A DNA stretch of 32,547 nucleotides, from NCBI GenBank assembly GCA_964643885.1, contig CAZXUI010000053.1, positions 1 to 32,547 on the forward strand, written 5' to 3'. Positions 1-8,070 of this stretch are shown here, piece after piece. The notes under the pieces were generated by a model, which saw nothing but the letters and a program-made list of their open reading frames with translations, was not told where the DNA came from and searched no databases. Each line of letters begins with the position of its first letter. Within the stretch, counting starts at the first letter, position 1. The stretch is from CAADGL01 sp964643885. Its GTDB lineage: Bacteria > Planctomycetota > Phycisphaerae > UBA1845 > Fen-1342. The position numbers and the translations under genes were made by a program.

Positions 1-766
1 CGCCGCGGATCTGCTCGGGGCTGATGTAGTAGGGCGTGCCGTAGGCCCGCCCGGCTTCGGCCATCGCGGCCTCGAGGTCCGACGCGGCGCGGGCCAGACC
101 CATGTCCGCCAGCTTGGCGACGCGGTCGCGGGTGAGCATGATGTTCTTGGGCTTGACGTCGCGGTGGATAATGCCGCGCTCGTGGGCGTGGAGCAGTGCG
201 TCGGCGACCTGGAGGACGATCTTTATCGCCTCCTGCTCACCGTAGACCTTGCCGCTGGCCAGCTCGTCGTAGACCGTGCAGCCCTCGACGTACTCCATCA
301 CGAAATAATGGAACCCGCCGGCCTCGCCGACGTCGATCGCCTGGACGATGTTGTTATGATTCAGGGCGGCCGCGGCCCGGCCCTCGCGGTAGAATCGCTC
401 GACGAACTCCGCGTTCTTGCTGAGCCGCTTGGGGAGAACTTTCACGGCCACGGTGCGGTCGAGACTGAGCTGCTTGGCGCGATAGACCACGGCCATCGCG
501 CCCGCGCCGATCTTCTTCTGAAGCTGGTAGCCGGGGAGCTGCTGGGCCGGCCGGCCGCCGGAGTCTTCGGAGTTCCCCTGCAAGCGGCCGAGCTGTGTGC
601 GCGTCAGAAAGCCGAGGTCGACGAGGATGTCGCCGATGGGTCGCGAATGGCCGTTGGACGCGAGGTCCTGCTGGGTTTTGCGTGCCTCGCGGATCTCGTC
701 CTGCGTGGCAAGCTGCTTCTCGACCACGGCCCGCGCAATCTGTGTATCGTCCGGAGATTCCGCCAC
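1..766 (-). CDS. Ser/Thr protein kinase, N-terminal part (runs off left edge)
   Basis: Cytoplasmic eukaryotic-type Ser/Thr kinase; about 255 codons are present and the C-terminus lies outside the window. I chose the GTG at 766, preceded by an AGGAAGG-type ribosome binding site. Residues 40-63 (IGDILVDLGFLTRTQL) resemble the short MshEN/T2SE-N-like motif often placed ahead of planctomycete kinases. The kinase domain begins near residue 80 with the Gly-rich loop (IGAGAMAVVY), then VAVK with Lys109, the catalytic loop HRDVKPKN, an activation segment reading ADMGLA (DMG instead of DFG) and a GTPYYISPEQ segment. All core catalytic residues seen are present, so an active kinase is expected. The gene is divergent from the 892-3189 gene. 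Substrate and sensor domain cannot be judged from this fragment. Confidence 0.93.
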   Translation of the reverse strand, partial: MAESPDDTQIARAVVEKQLATQDEIREARKTQQDLASNGHSRPIGDILVDLGFLTRTQLGRLQGNSEDSGGRPAQQLPGYQLQKKIGAGAMAVVYRAKQLSLDRTVAVKVLPKRLSKNAEFVERFYREGRAAAALNHNNIVQAIDVGEAGGFHYFVMEYVEGCTVYDELASGKVYGEQEAIKIVLQVADALLHAHERGIIHRDVKPKNIMLTRDRVAKLADMGLARAASDLEAAMAEAGRAYGTPYYISPEQIRG

Positions 767-891
767 CGTGATCCTTCCTGGGGCGCGATCGGTTCGCCGC
801 CCCGATGCGCCCGAGGTACCATTAACCCTGTAATTCTATGCAGTTACGGAGATTCGGTCAACGAAGTCGACCTCCGCGGATGCCGACCACG

Positions 892-3189
892 ATGAACTTC
901 CGCTGCGCTCTCGTCAAGCCCTCCGATATTCCACGCCTGCCGGCCCGGCCATCGGGATGGATCGCGCTGCTTGCCGCGCTGGCCGTCGCGGGCGGCGCGT
1001 CTCCCGCAATCGCCCAGCTCAGGGCCAAGCAGGTCGAGGATTCGATTTATCGGGCAGCGGAGTGGATCAAGAAGGAGCGGAATGAGGACGGCCACTGGGA
1101 GCGGAACGAGCGCACGGAGGATCGCTACTGGGCCGGCGACTCCGGGCTGGCGCTGCTGGCGCTGCTGTACGCGGGTGAGAACCCGCGCAGCGAGGAGATG
1201 GACCGGGGGCTGACGTGGCTGGCGGCGCAGACGCTGAACTCGACCTACACATACTCCGTCCGGGCGCAGGTTCTCAGCCAGGTGCCGAGCCAGAAGTTCC
1301 GGGCGCGGCTGGAGCAGGACGTGCGCTGGCTGGTGGACGCGATGGCGCCGCGCGGCTGGCGGCACGGCGGGGCGTACGGCTACGTCGATGCGAAGACCAC
1401 GGGCGAGCACGGCTGGTATGACCACTCGAACAGCCAGTTCGGCGTGCTGGGGGTCTGGATGGGCTGCGAAAGCGGCCTGCGGACGGTCGCCTCGAGCGAG
1501 TACTGGCTGACGATCGAAGACCGCTGGATGCACACGCAGAATATCGACGGCGGCTGGGGCTATCAGCGAAACATGGAGAGCACGGGCAGCATGACGGCGG
1601 CGGGGCTGGCGACGCTCTACATCGTGCTGGATCAGGCCCACGCGATGACCGGGCACCGCAAGGCGACGGGTCTGCTGCGGTCGATCGACGGGGCCCTGGA
1701 GTGGCTGGGCCGCGAGTACACGCCGGACAACCCGCACGGCGAGCACCGCTGGAAGTACTACTACCTCTACGGCGTCGAGCGGGCCGGCCGGGCGAGCGGG
1801 CGGAAGTACTTCCGCGGACGCGACTGGTTCCGCGAGGGTGCGGCGGACCTTATCAAAACGCAGTCGTCGGCAGGAAGCTGGGGCGGCGGGCTGCACGATA
1901 CCTGCTTCGCGACGATGTTCCTGGCGCACGGCCGGGCGCCGCTGCTGTTCTGCAAGCTGGAGCGCGGCGGCGACTGGGACGTGTACCTGCGCGACGTGGC
2001 GACGCTGACGCGCTACGCGGAGCGGGCGCTGGAGCGGCTGCTGAACTGGCAGGTGGTGGACCTGGCGGCGCCGGTCGAGGAGCTGCTCGAGGCGCCCGTG
2101 CTGTACATCTCCGGAAAGGACAAGTGGGAGCTGGAAGACGGCGACGTGTTCAAGCTGCGCGAGTACTGCCAGCGCGGCGGGATGATCTTCGCCGTCGTGG
2201 CCGAGGACGGCGAGGCGTTCGAGGAATCGATGCGGGAGCTGGCGGCGCGGCTCTTCCCCGACGACCCGCTGCGGCCGATGGCGAGCGATCACGAGCTGTT
2301 CAACGGCCAGGTGCTCTTCAAGCTCGAGCGCAGCCCGATGATGTACGAGGTGAACAACGGGGCGCGGACGCTGATGCTGCTGAGCCTGGACGACGTGGCC
2401 CGGGCGTGGAACGAGAACCGCATCGCGGCGAAGCTGCGGGATTTCCAGCTCGGCACGAACATCTACCTGCTGGCGACGGACAAGACCACGCCGGTCAGCC
2501 GGCTGGAGACGCCGGACGTTCCGCTCGAATCGGTCGACGTGGATCAGACGATCCGCGTGGCGCGGGTGCGCTACACCGGCCCGTGGAACGTCGAGCCCTA
2601 CGGCTGGACGCGGCTGCGCTACTACATGAACAACGAGGCGCGGGCGCGGCTGCTCGTCTCATCGGGCGTCTCGCTGGCGTCGATCGACCCCAAGGAGTAC
2701 CGCATCGCCTATATCTCCGGCTCGCGCGGCTTCGAGCTCAACGAGGCCGAGATCAACGGGCTGCGGCGGTTCCTCACCAGCGGCGGGACGCTGCTGGCCG
2801 ACGCGGCCGGCGGCTCGCGCGAGTTCACCGAGTCGCTGGAGAAGCACGTGACGGCCGTGCTGGGTGCCCGGCCGACGCTGGTCGACAAGGAGTCGTTCCT
2901 GTTCACGGGGCGGGGAATCGCGGGGGCGGGCTCGATCACGCCGGTCGAGTATCGGCGCAGCGCGCGGGGTCACCCGGGGCAGGGAACGCCCTATCTGAAG
3001 GCGGTCGAGGTGGGCCGGCGGATGGCGGTCATCTACTCGCCGCTCGACCTGAGCACGGGTCTGCTGGGCACGCCGGCCTACGGCTGCAACGGCTATGCGC
3101 CGGAGAGCTGCCTGAAACTGATGCGAAACCTGCTGATGTATGCGAATCTGAGCAGCGGGGAGAAGGGCGCGCTGGCGGAGCGGCGATAG
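892..3189 (+). CDS. Secreted terpenoid-cyclase-like toroid protein with two DUF4159 modules
   Basis: 765-aa exported protein of unknown function, a type common in Planctomycetota. I chose the ATG at 892 because it opens a signal peptide (hydrophobic WIALLAALAVAGGA, cleavage near AIAQ, residue about 41); in-frame ATGs at 838 and 880 are possible and none has a clear Shine-Dalgarno. Residues about 45-380 carry prenyltransferase/squalene-oxidase-type α/α repeats (motifs such as DGHWER, DGGWGY, GSWGGG). Residues about 400-505 match DUF4159 (VLYISGKDKWEL, then LREYCQRGGM). A second, similar module lies at about 600-720 (IAYISGSRGFEL, then LRRFLTSGGTL). The cyclase catalytic Asp-rich motif is not evident, so an enzymatic role is doubtful. 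The 106-base hairpin repeat starts 28 bases after the stop. Confidence 0.88.
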   Translation: MNFRCALVKPSDIPRLPARPSGWIALLAALAVAGGASPAIAQLRAKQVEDSIYRAAEWIKKERNEDGHWERNERTEDRYWAGDSGLALLALLYAGENPRSEEMDRGLTWLAAQTLNSTYTYSVRAQVLSQVPSQKFRARLEQDVRWLVDAMAPRGWRHGGAYGYVDAKTTGEHGWYDHSNSQFGVLGVWMGCESGLRTVASSEYWLTIEDRWMHTQNIDGGWGYQRNMESTGSMTAAGLATLYIVLDQAHAMTGHRKATGLLRSIDGALEWLGREYTPDNPHGEHRWKYYYLYGVERAGRASGRKYFRGRDWFREGAADLIKTQSSAGSWGGGLHDTCFATMFLAHGRAPLLFCKLERGGDWDVYLRDVATLTRYAERALERLLNWQVVDLAAPVEELLEAPVLYISGKDKWELEDGDVFKLREYCQRGGMIFAVVAEDGEAFEESMRELAARLFPDDPLRPMASDHELFNGQVLFKLERSPMMYEVNNGARTLMLLSLDDVARAWNENRIAAKLRDFQLGTNIYLLATDKTTPVSRLETPDVPLESVDVDQTIRVARVRYTGPWNVEPYGWTRLRYYMNNEARARLLVSSGVSLASIDPKEYRIAYISGSRGFELNEAEINGLRRFLTSGGTLLADAAGGSREFTESLEKHVTAVLGARPTLVDKESFLFTGRGIAGAGSITPVEYRRSARGHPGQGTPYLKAVEVGRRMAVIYSPLDLSTGLLGTPAYGCNGYAPESCLKLMRNLLMYANLSSGEKGALAERR

Positions 3190-3216
3190 GCCGCGCGGAC
3201 GCCGTTTCGGGGTGGC

Positions 3217-3322
3217 TCGCCCGCATGGGGAGCGCGGGCGGCTCGCGCGCAATCACAACCCCGTGCGCCAGGCACGGGGTCACGTGTTCACGCGCGGACC
3301 CGCCGCTTGGCGCGGCGGGTTC
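3217..3322. repeat. Dispersed two-hairpin repeat, copy 1
   Basis: 106-base element. It begins with a 21-base box at 3217-3237. Hairpin A at 3258-3280 has 9-bp stem ACCCCGTGC/GCACGGGGT and a 5-base loop. Hairpin B at 3296-3322 has stem GGACCCGCCGC/GCGGCGGGTTC (one G·T pair) and loop TTGGC. The same box, stems and exact internal spacings occur at 32380-32485. It sits between the stop of the DUF4159 gene and the stop of convergent coaB, so it may terminate transcription as well as being a REP/MITE-like repeat. Confidence 0.85.
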
Positions 3323-3410
3323 TGACTCCGCGGCCGCACATGCTCGAGCGCGGGCATCGCGCGCGATCTGACCCGAACCGCGACCCCCTGTCTGCACCGA
3401 GCCGCGCGAC

Positions 3411-4127
3411 TCACGCTCGCGGCTCGGTTCCGCGCGCCGCGGAGAGCGCGGCCGCCTCCGCCGCCAGCCGGCAGGCCAGCTCCACCAGACGCGCGGCAAG
3501 CACGGCCTTCGGCGCCCCACGCCACCGCTCCCAGCGCCGCCCGCGCACAAGCACGTCAAGCTCCGCCCGGCCGGCCGAGATCGCCGCCGGAGAATTGAGC
3601 ACGATCGCATCGAGCCCCTTGCGCACCAGCTTGCCACGCGCCTCCGCTCGGCCGTTGCGATCTTCCAGCGCGAATCCGATGACGACCTGCCCCGCCCGGC
3701 GCTCCGCCGAAAGCGTGGCCAGAATATCGACCGTCGGGCGGAGTTTGAGCACCCGCTGATCGCGGCCGCGCTTGATCTTGCGGGCCGCGGGCTCGGCCGC
3801 ACGGTAGTCGGCCACGGCCGCCGCCATGATCAGCACGTCATGACGCGGCCACCGCGCGCGACAGGCGGCGAGCATCTGGTCGGCCGAAGTCACGGCGACG
3901 GCGCGGACGCCCGCGGGCGGGTCGAGCTGGACCGGGCCGTGCACAAGCGTGACCCGGCAGCCGGCCCCGGCCGCCGCGGCGGCGATGGCAAAGCCCATCC
4001 GGCCGGAGGAGTCATTCGAGATATAGCGGACGGGGTCGACGTACTCGCGCGTCGGTCCGGCTGTGACAAGGATGCGGGGGAGCCTGGTCGCGGCAGCTCG
4101 GCGGGAGGAGCGTTTGGCGGCGGGCAT
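3411..4127 (-). CDS. coaB: Phosphopantothenate-cysteine ligase (stand-alone CoaB)
   Basis: 238-aa cytoplasmic enzyme of coenzyme A synthesis that joins 4'-phosphopantothenate and cysteine with CTP in the usual bacterial form. The N-terminal signature VTAGPTREYVDPVRYISN leads into SSGRMG (Asn38 corresponds to the conserved Asn of the E. coli synthetase domain). MAAAVADYR (residues 101-109) and the KIKR motif (117-120) follow, then LRPTVDIL and GFALED. In most bacteria this domain is fused behind CoaC as CoaBC/Dfp; here it is a separate gene 39 bases downstream of coaC. The ATG at 4127 has only a weak, distant GGAG. It is the last gene of the gmk operon. Confidence 0.93.
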   Translation of the reverse strand: MPAAKRSSRRAAATRLPRILVTAGPTREYVDPVRYISNDSSGRMGFAIAAAAAGAGCRVTLVHGPVQLDPPAGVRAVAVTSADQMLAACRARWPRHDVLIMAAAVADYRAAEPAARKIKRGRDQRVLKLRPTVDILATLSAERRAGQVVIGFALEDRNGRAEARGKLVRKGLDAIVLNSPAAISAGRAELDVLVRGRRWERWRGAPKAVLAARLVELACRLAAEAAALSAARGTEPRA

Positions 4128-4166
4128 CTGGGGCGATCGCTCCGAGGGTGTCAGGCTTGGCCGCGG

Positions 4167-4784
4167 CTAGCCCGGCGCCTTTCCGCCGCGCGGCGGCCGG
4201 GCGAGCAGGGCGTCCCGAATGGCGGCGTAAATCGCGTCCGGCTCGCTCATCCGGCCGGGTCCGACGGCCCGGCAGGCCTGCCAGCCGCTCTCCGGCCCGA
4301 CGATCGCAAAGCCGTTCTCGCGCAGCCAGGCCACGTTCCGCTGCACGGCCGGGTGCTGCCACATGCGCTCGTTCATGGCGGGCGCGAGCAGCACCGGGCA
4401 GGCAGCCCCGAGCAACAACGTGCTGACGATGTCATCCGCCAGGCCGGCACAGACCTTGCCGATCACGTTCGCTGTGGCCGGCGCGACGACGATCAGGTCG
4501 GCCGCTTCGCTGGCCGCCAGGTGTGAGATGCGGGCCGGGTCGGGTCGGTTCCAGAGGCTGCGGAGAACGGGCCGGCCGCTGAGGGCCTCGAAGGTCGTCT
4601 GGCCGACGAAGCGCCGGGCGGCCCGGGTCATGGCCACGCTGACGCCGGCCCCGCGCTGGACGAGGGTGGAGACGAGCGCGGCCGTCTTGTAGGCGGCGAT
4701 TCCGCCGCAGACGCACACGAGCACCTCATACCCGTCCAGCCCGGGGCCGGTACCGCCGTCGCCGCTGGGCTGTGGGCGGGTCAT
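4167..4784 (-). CDS. coaC: Phosphopantothenoylcysteine decarboxylase (stand-alone CoaC)
   Basis: 205-aa flavoprotein of the HFCD family that decarboxylates phosphopantothenoylcysteine to phosphopantetheine in CoA synthesis. GGIAAYK (residues 27-33) forms the FMN-binding start. The catalytic His is His88 in ISHLAASEAADLIVVAPATAN. The PAMNERMW substrate-recognition motif is at 135-142, and the lid Cys171 lies in QACRAVGPGRMSEP. About 18 residues precede the domain (MTRPQPSGDGG), so a slightly later start is possible. The gene ends before coaB instead of continuing into it and starts 23 bases after rpoZ, within the Coa1-like/gmk/rpoZ/coaC/coaB operon. Confidence 0.93.
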   Translation of the reverse strand: MTRPQPSGDGGTGPGLDGYEVLVCVCGGIAAYKTAALVSTLVQRGAGVSVAMTRAARRFVGQTTFEALSGRPVLRSLWNRPDPARISHLAASEAADLIVVAPATANVIGKVCAGLADDIVSTLLLGAACPVLLAPAMNERMWQHPAVQRNVAWLRENGFAIVGPESGWQACRAVGPGRMSEPDAIYAAIRDALLARPPRGGKAPG

Positions 4785-4807
4785 GGGGTGTTATCCATGC
4801 GAGGGGT

Positions 4808-5032
4808 TCAGCGCGAACCGGGCTTGCTCAGGCCGGAGCCGGCGTAATCGATGCCGACCTTCCCCTGGCGAATCTCCTCGACGACGACCTCGATATCGGT
4901 CTTGCCGGAGGTATCGACCATGGGCCGGGCACCCTGGAGCAGCTCGAGCCAGCGCTTCTGAATCAGGGCGGTCAGGCGGAATCGCCCGCCGACGCGGAGA
5001 ATGAGATCGTCACTGCGAAGGCCTTCGATCAT
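4808..5032 (-). CDS. rpoZ: DNA-directed RNA polymerase omega subunit
   Basis: 74-aa small subunit that helps assemble and stabilise core RNA polymerase. It starts at the ATG at 5032, whose ATGA overlaps the gmk stop by four bases. Recognisable omega features are the N-terminal VGGRFRLTALIQKRW (compare the family pattern V-x-x-RF-x-L-x-x-x-x-x-x-R), LLQGARPMV, and the later EVVVEEIRQGKV helix. The sequence is divergent, so the call leans partly on the classic gmk-rpoZ-coaBC gene order. A much longer open frame covers this region, but its upstream part only overlaps gmk out of frame. Confidence 0.85.
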   Translation of the reverse strand: MIEGLRSDDLILRVGGRFRLTALIQKRWLELLQGARPMVDTSGKTDIEVVVEEIRQGKVGIDYAGSGLSKPGSR

Positions 5033-5613
5033 GCGCTTTGCGTCTCCTGACGAATGATCTCCAACACGCGCTCCACCGAATCCTGGAGTATATCGTTCGT
5101 GATGAAGTGTGTATAGACCCCGCTGGTGCGGGCGAAGGCGATCTCGCCGTCGGCCTCCGCCAGCCGCTTGGCCTGGAGCTGCTCGGATTCGGTCTGGCGG
5201 CCCTCCAGGCGGGCCCGCAGGGTCTCCATGGTCGGCGGGAGGACGAAGACGCGAATGGAGCGGGGCATCTTCCGGGCGACCTGGGCGGCCCCCTGAACGT
5301 CGATTTCGAGCAGGATGAAGACGCCGTCGGCGATGGCCTGCTCGACCGGCCGGCGAGGCGTGCCGTACAGCTCGCCGAGATACTCCGCGTGTTCGAGCAG
5401 CTCGCCCTGCTCGAGCATCTCCTGAAACTGCTCGCGGGTGACGAAGTGGTACTGCTGGCCGTCGACCTCGTGGCCGCGGCGCTTGCGCGTGGTGACGGAG
5501 ACCGACCAGCGGGCGCTGGGAAGCCGGCGGAGCAGCTCTTCGCAGATGGAAGTCTTGCCGGCGCCCGAGGGACCGCTGATGACGATCAGATTCCCGCTTG
5601 TGCTGGCTGGCAT
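5029..5613 (-). CDS. gmk: Guanylate kinase
   Basis: 194-aa cytoplasmic enzyme that phosphorylates GMP (and dGMP) to GDP with ATP. The P-loop GPSGAGKT spans residues 14-21. The GMP-binding segment SVTTRKRRGHEVDGQQYHF, the ELLEHAEYLGELYGTP segment and the lid/adenine-binding arginines (RTSGVYTH region) are in the canonical order, and the length is typical. It starts 8 bases after the upstream Coa1-like gene and overlaps rpoZ by four bases, implying translational coupling. Confidence 0.97.
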   Translation of the reverse strand: MPASTSGNLIVISGPSGAGKTSICEELLRRLPSARWSVSVTTRKRRGHEVDGQQYHFVTREQFQEMLEQGELLEHAEYLGELYGTPRRPVEQAIADGVFILLEIDVQGAAQVARKMPRSIRVFVLPPTMETLRARLEGRQTESEQLQAKRLAEADGEIAFARTSGVYTHFITNDILQDSVERVLEIIRQETQSA

Positions 5614-5621
5614 GGGCGGGA

Positions 5622-6110
5622 TTATGGGTTTTGCGGACCGCTTCGTCCACCGCCGGGAGGCAGCGCCTCGGCGTCGTTCGGGCGGATCGCGGGCACGGGG
5701 CTGCGGTAGAGCTCGGCGAGCAACGTGCGGTCCGCGTCAAGCAGTGTCACGTCGGTGAAGAACCACTCGCCGTTGACTTTGACGGCGCGGACCTCGACGG
5801 TTCCGCTGCGGAGCGGGCCGCGGATGGGGATGAGCATCTCCGCCTCGCCGGTCAGGCCCTGGTCGAGGATCGTGCCGCCGATCATCCAGCCCGGCTCGAT
5901 GGGCTGGCCGAAGAGCTCGACCGCCTCCGGGCTTCCGCGGACCAGCGCGATCGATTGATCGAATATCTCGTTGGAGCGGAGGGTCGTGAGGATGAGGATG
6001 GTCAGGCCGCCCGCGCAGATGACGCAGAAACCGAGGACCATCAGGGCCGTCAGGCCGATGATCCAGTTCCACGGCAGGCCGCGGCGCGCAGTTCGGGCGG
6101 GCGTGTTCAG
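5622..6110 (-). CDS. Coa1-family membrane-anchored protein, probable CTG start
   Basis: 162-aa protein resembling bacterial members of the cytochrome oxidase assembly factor Coa1 family; its role here is not established. After LNTPARTARRG there is one membrane helix (about residues 13-40, WIIGLTALMVLGF onward). An extracytoplasmic domain follows with family features: EAVELFGQPIEPGWMIGG, GEAEMLIPIRGP, and VEVRAVKVNGEWFF. No ATG, GTG or TTG lies at a sensible place; the nearest in-frame ATG, at 6293, would add an Arg-rich, unlikely N-terminus. CTG at 6110 is preceded, after 7 bases, by GAGGAG (6118-6123), so I place the start there. It is the first gene of the gmk operon. Confidence 0.72.
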   Translation of the reverse strand: MNTPARTARRGLPWNWIIGLTALMVLGFCVICAGGLTILILTTLRSNEIFDQSIALVRGSPEAVELFGQPIEPGWMIGGTILDQGLTGEAEMLIPIRGPLRSGTVEVRAVKVNGEWFFTDVTLLDADRTLLAELYRSPVPAIRPNDAEALPPGGGRSGPQNP

Positions 6111-6117
6111 CGGTCGG

Positions 6118-6123
6118 CTCCTC
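6118..6123 (-). promoter_or_regulatory. Shine-Dalgarno GAGGAG deciding a CTG start
   Basis: GAGGAG on the minus strand, 7 bases before the CTG at 6110. It is the only good ribosome binding site near the start of the Coa1-family frame. Confidence 0.6.
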
Positions 6124-6355
6124 GCACGGCAGCATGCGCTCGACGCAGCCGGTTGCGGCGAGCGCCGGATCGTAGCGTCGTGGCGGCGCGGGAACCAGTC
6201 AGCCGAGCTTGGACGGATGCGGCGGCGTCCGCATAATCGCCCGAGACGGCGGTCGTGCCGGGATTCTCCTTGCACGTGTGCGCGGATTCTCATTGAACGT
6301 CTGCGGGAGCAGCGCGAGCGCGCCGCTGGAGCGTTCTTCACGATCGGAGCAGGCA

Positions 6356-7999
6356 GTGGCCCGGCGGCGACGGGAACAGGCGCGAGGCGGCCCGCAGCGC
6401 GGTGCGCCGCAGGCGACGCCCGAGGCGGGTGCGCCCCGCGGCTCATATTGGCCCGACGCCGCGTTCGTCGTCGTTCTGCTGGCGGCATGGGCCTGGTACG
6501 TTGCGCCCATCGTGATCCTCGAGCAGCGGCACGGCTACGACCTGTTGCGCGACGTGGCGTCGGTGCGGAACATCCTGGAGGGACGCTGGCTGGCCGACCC
6601 GACGACGCGAGGGGAGACGATCTGGTACCCGCCGCTGAGCCCGCTGATCGTGGCCGCGATCTGTGCGGCCGGCGGCGCGGACCCGCTCGACGTCTATCGC
6701 TTCTCCGGGCTGCTGGTGAACTGGCTGATTCCGCTGGGTCTGTTCGTCGCGGTGCGCGTGGCGTGGGGGCGGACCGCGGCGATCGTGGCGACGGTCGCGC
6801 TGCTGCTGGCGATGCCGTGGTGGCAGAGCTTCGTCCTGATGGCGGCGCCATTCTGGCATGGCGTGGCGTGGGGGTGGCTGACATTGGCGGCGTACGTGCT
6901 GGCGGACGAGCGGAGGTCGTGGAAGTGGGCGGCGGCGTGCGCGGCGATGCAGCTCGCGGCCTTTCTGCATCACCCGATCGTGCCGCTGCTGCTGGTGGCG
7001 GTCGTGATGCTGCGGCGGACGGCGCTGCTTTGGAGCGCGTGGCGCGACGCGAGCATGAACACCACGCGGGCGGCCGCGGGCCGTGACGCTCTGGCGATGC
7101 TGGCGCCGCTCGCGGCCGCAGCGCCGGCGCTGCTGTGGATTCAGCGCGGGCCGATCCTGAATCCCCTGCCGCGGTGGTATTTCGCGAGCGAGCTGCGGAC
7201 GGTCGAGTTCGCCCTGCTGGGCGCTCATCCGTGGCTGTGGGGGCTTGGATTGATCGGTCTTGTGCTGTGCATCGCGCGACGCTCGCGGGCGTCGTCGATG
7301 GTTCTGTCGGTGCTGCTGGTCACGACGCTGGCGCAGCTCAGTGCCTACGGGCGCGTTTACGGCGGCGAGGCGTTCCGCTGGCTGCCGGTGCTCCTGCCGC
7401 ATGAGTTCCAGGCACTCTGGCAGCTCGCGTGGGCGATCTGTATCGGCGTGGCGGCCGGCGCCGGCATCGACCGGCTGTCGGCGGCCCTGGCCGGGGACCG
7501 GGCCCGCACCGCTCTTCAGCTTGCGCTGCTGGCGGCGTGCGTGCTGATCACGGGGCTGCGCGGCTATCTCGAGCTGCCGCAGCGGCTGCGGCGGGATCAG
7601 GGCGTATTCGCATGGCCGGCCGGCTACGCGGCCGCCGCCAAATGGATCACCGACAACACGCGGCTCGACGACGTGTTCCTGTGCGACAAGCAGTTCGGCT
7701 ACCTGTGGCTCAATGCGCGCACCGGCCGCAAGCTGTGGCTGGCGCCGATCGGGCACACGAATCCGCGGGTCGACTGGCGGGCGCGGGCGCGGCTCTTCGA
7801 CGCGCTGGACGCCGCACCCACGGCGGAGGCGTTTCATGCGCTCACGCTGCGCTGCGGAATCGACTATGTCGTCGTGAGCCCGGAGTGGGTTCCCTACGTG
7901 CTATCCGACGCGGGGCCGGCGGAGTCGGTCGTGCCGGGATTCCTGCAGATCGTCTTCAGAAGCGGCGACGGGCTCGTCATTCTGCGTGTGAATCGCTGA
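6356..7999 (+). CDS. Polytopic membrane protein, GT-C glycosyltransferase-like
   Basis: 547-aa inner-membrane protein with roughly ten hydrophobic segments. I chose GTG at 6356 because GGAG (6346-6349) lies 6 bases upstream; earlier in-frame starts add an Arg-rich tail. The layout recalls GT-C lipid-linked glycosyltransferases: a first helix (FVVVLLAAWAWYVAP), then a hydrophilic loop with acidic residues (HGYDLLRDVASVRNILEGRW and GETIWYPPLSP), further helices, and a C-terminal soluble part (KWITDNTRLDDVFLCD, TGRKLWLAP, CGIDYVVVSPEW) of the kind found in STT3/ArnT-like proteins. Donor, acceptor and activity are not shown. It is divergent from the gmk operon and followed by a convergent lipoprotein gene. 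Confidence 0.7.
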   Translation: MARRRREQARGGPQRGAPQATPEAGAPRGSYWPDAAFVVVLLAAWAWYVAPIVILEQRHGYDLLRDVASVRNILEGRWLADPTTRGETIWYPPLSPLIVAAICAAGGADPLDVYRFSGLLVNWLIPLGLFVAVRVAWGRTAAIVATVALLLAMPWWQSFVLMAAPFWHGVAWGWLTLAAYVLADERRSWKWAAACAAMQLAAFLHHPIVPLLLVAVVMLRRTALLWSAWRDASMNTTRAAAGRDALAMLAPLAAAAPALLWIQRGPILNPLPRWYFASELRTVEFALLGAHPWLWGLGLIGLVLCIARRSRASSMVLSVLLVTTLAQLSAYGRVYGGEAFRWLPVLLPHEFQALWQLAWAICIGVAAGAGIDRLSAALAGDRARTALQLALLAACVLITGLRGYLELPQRLRRDQGVFAWPAGYAAAAKWITDNTRLDDVFLCDKQFGYLWLNARTGRKLWLAPIGHTNPRVDWRARARLFDALDAAPTAEAFHALTLRCGIDYVVVSPEWVPYVLSDAGPAESVVPGFLQIVFRSGDGLVILRVNR

Positions 8000-8070
8000 G
8001 TGCAGCGCCCCAGGCCCGAATACGCAGCGCGGCGAGGGGCGCGAGGCGTGCGGCGACGACAAGTGCACAG

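Noticed and set aside
844..2292. Long minus-strand frame within the DUF4159 gene
   Set aside because: Arg/Ala/Pro/Gln-rich antisense product with no domain; the plus-strand protein is well supported.
4128..4166. Frameshift splitting a single coaBC gene
   Set aside because: CoaC ends naturally after its last motif, CoaB has its own ATG and full N-terminal motif, and nothing conserved is missing between them; a sequencing check would settle it.
5622..6884. 420-codon version of the Coa1-family gene
   Set aside because: The upstream 258 codons are Arg/Ser/Pro-rich and overlap the start of the convincing membrane protein at 6356.
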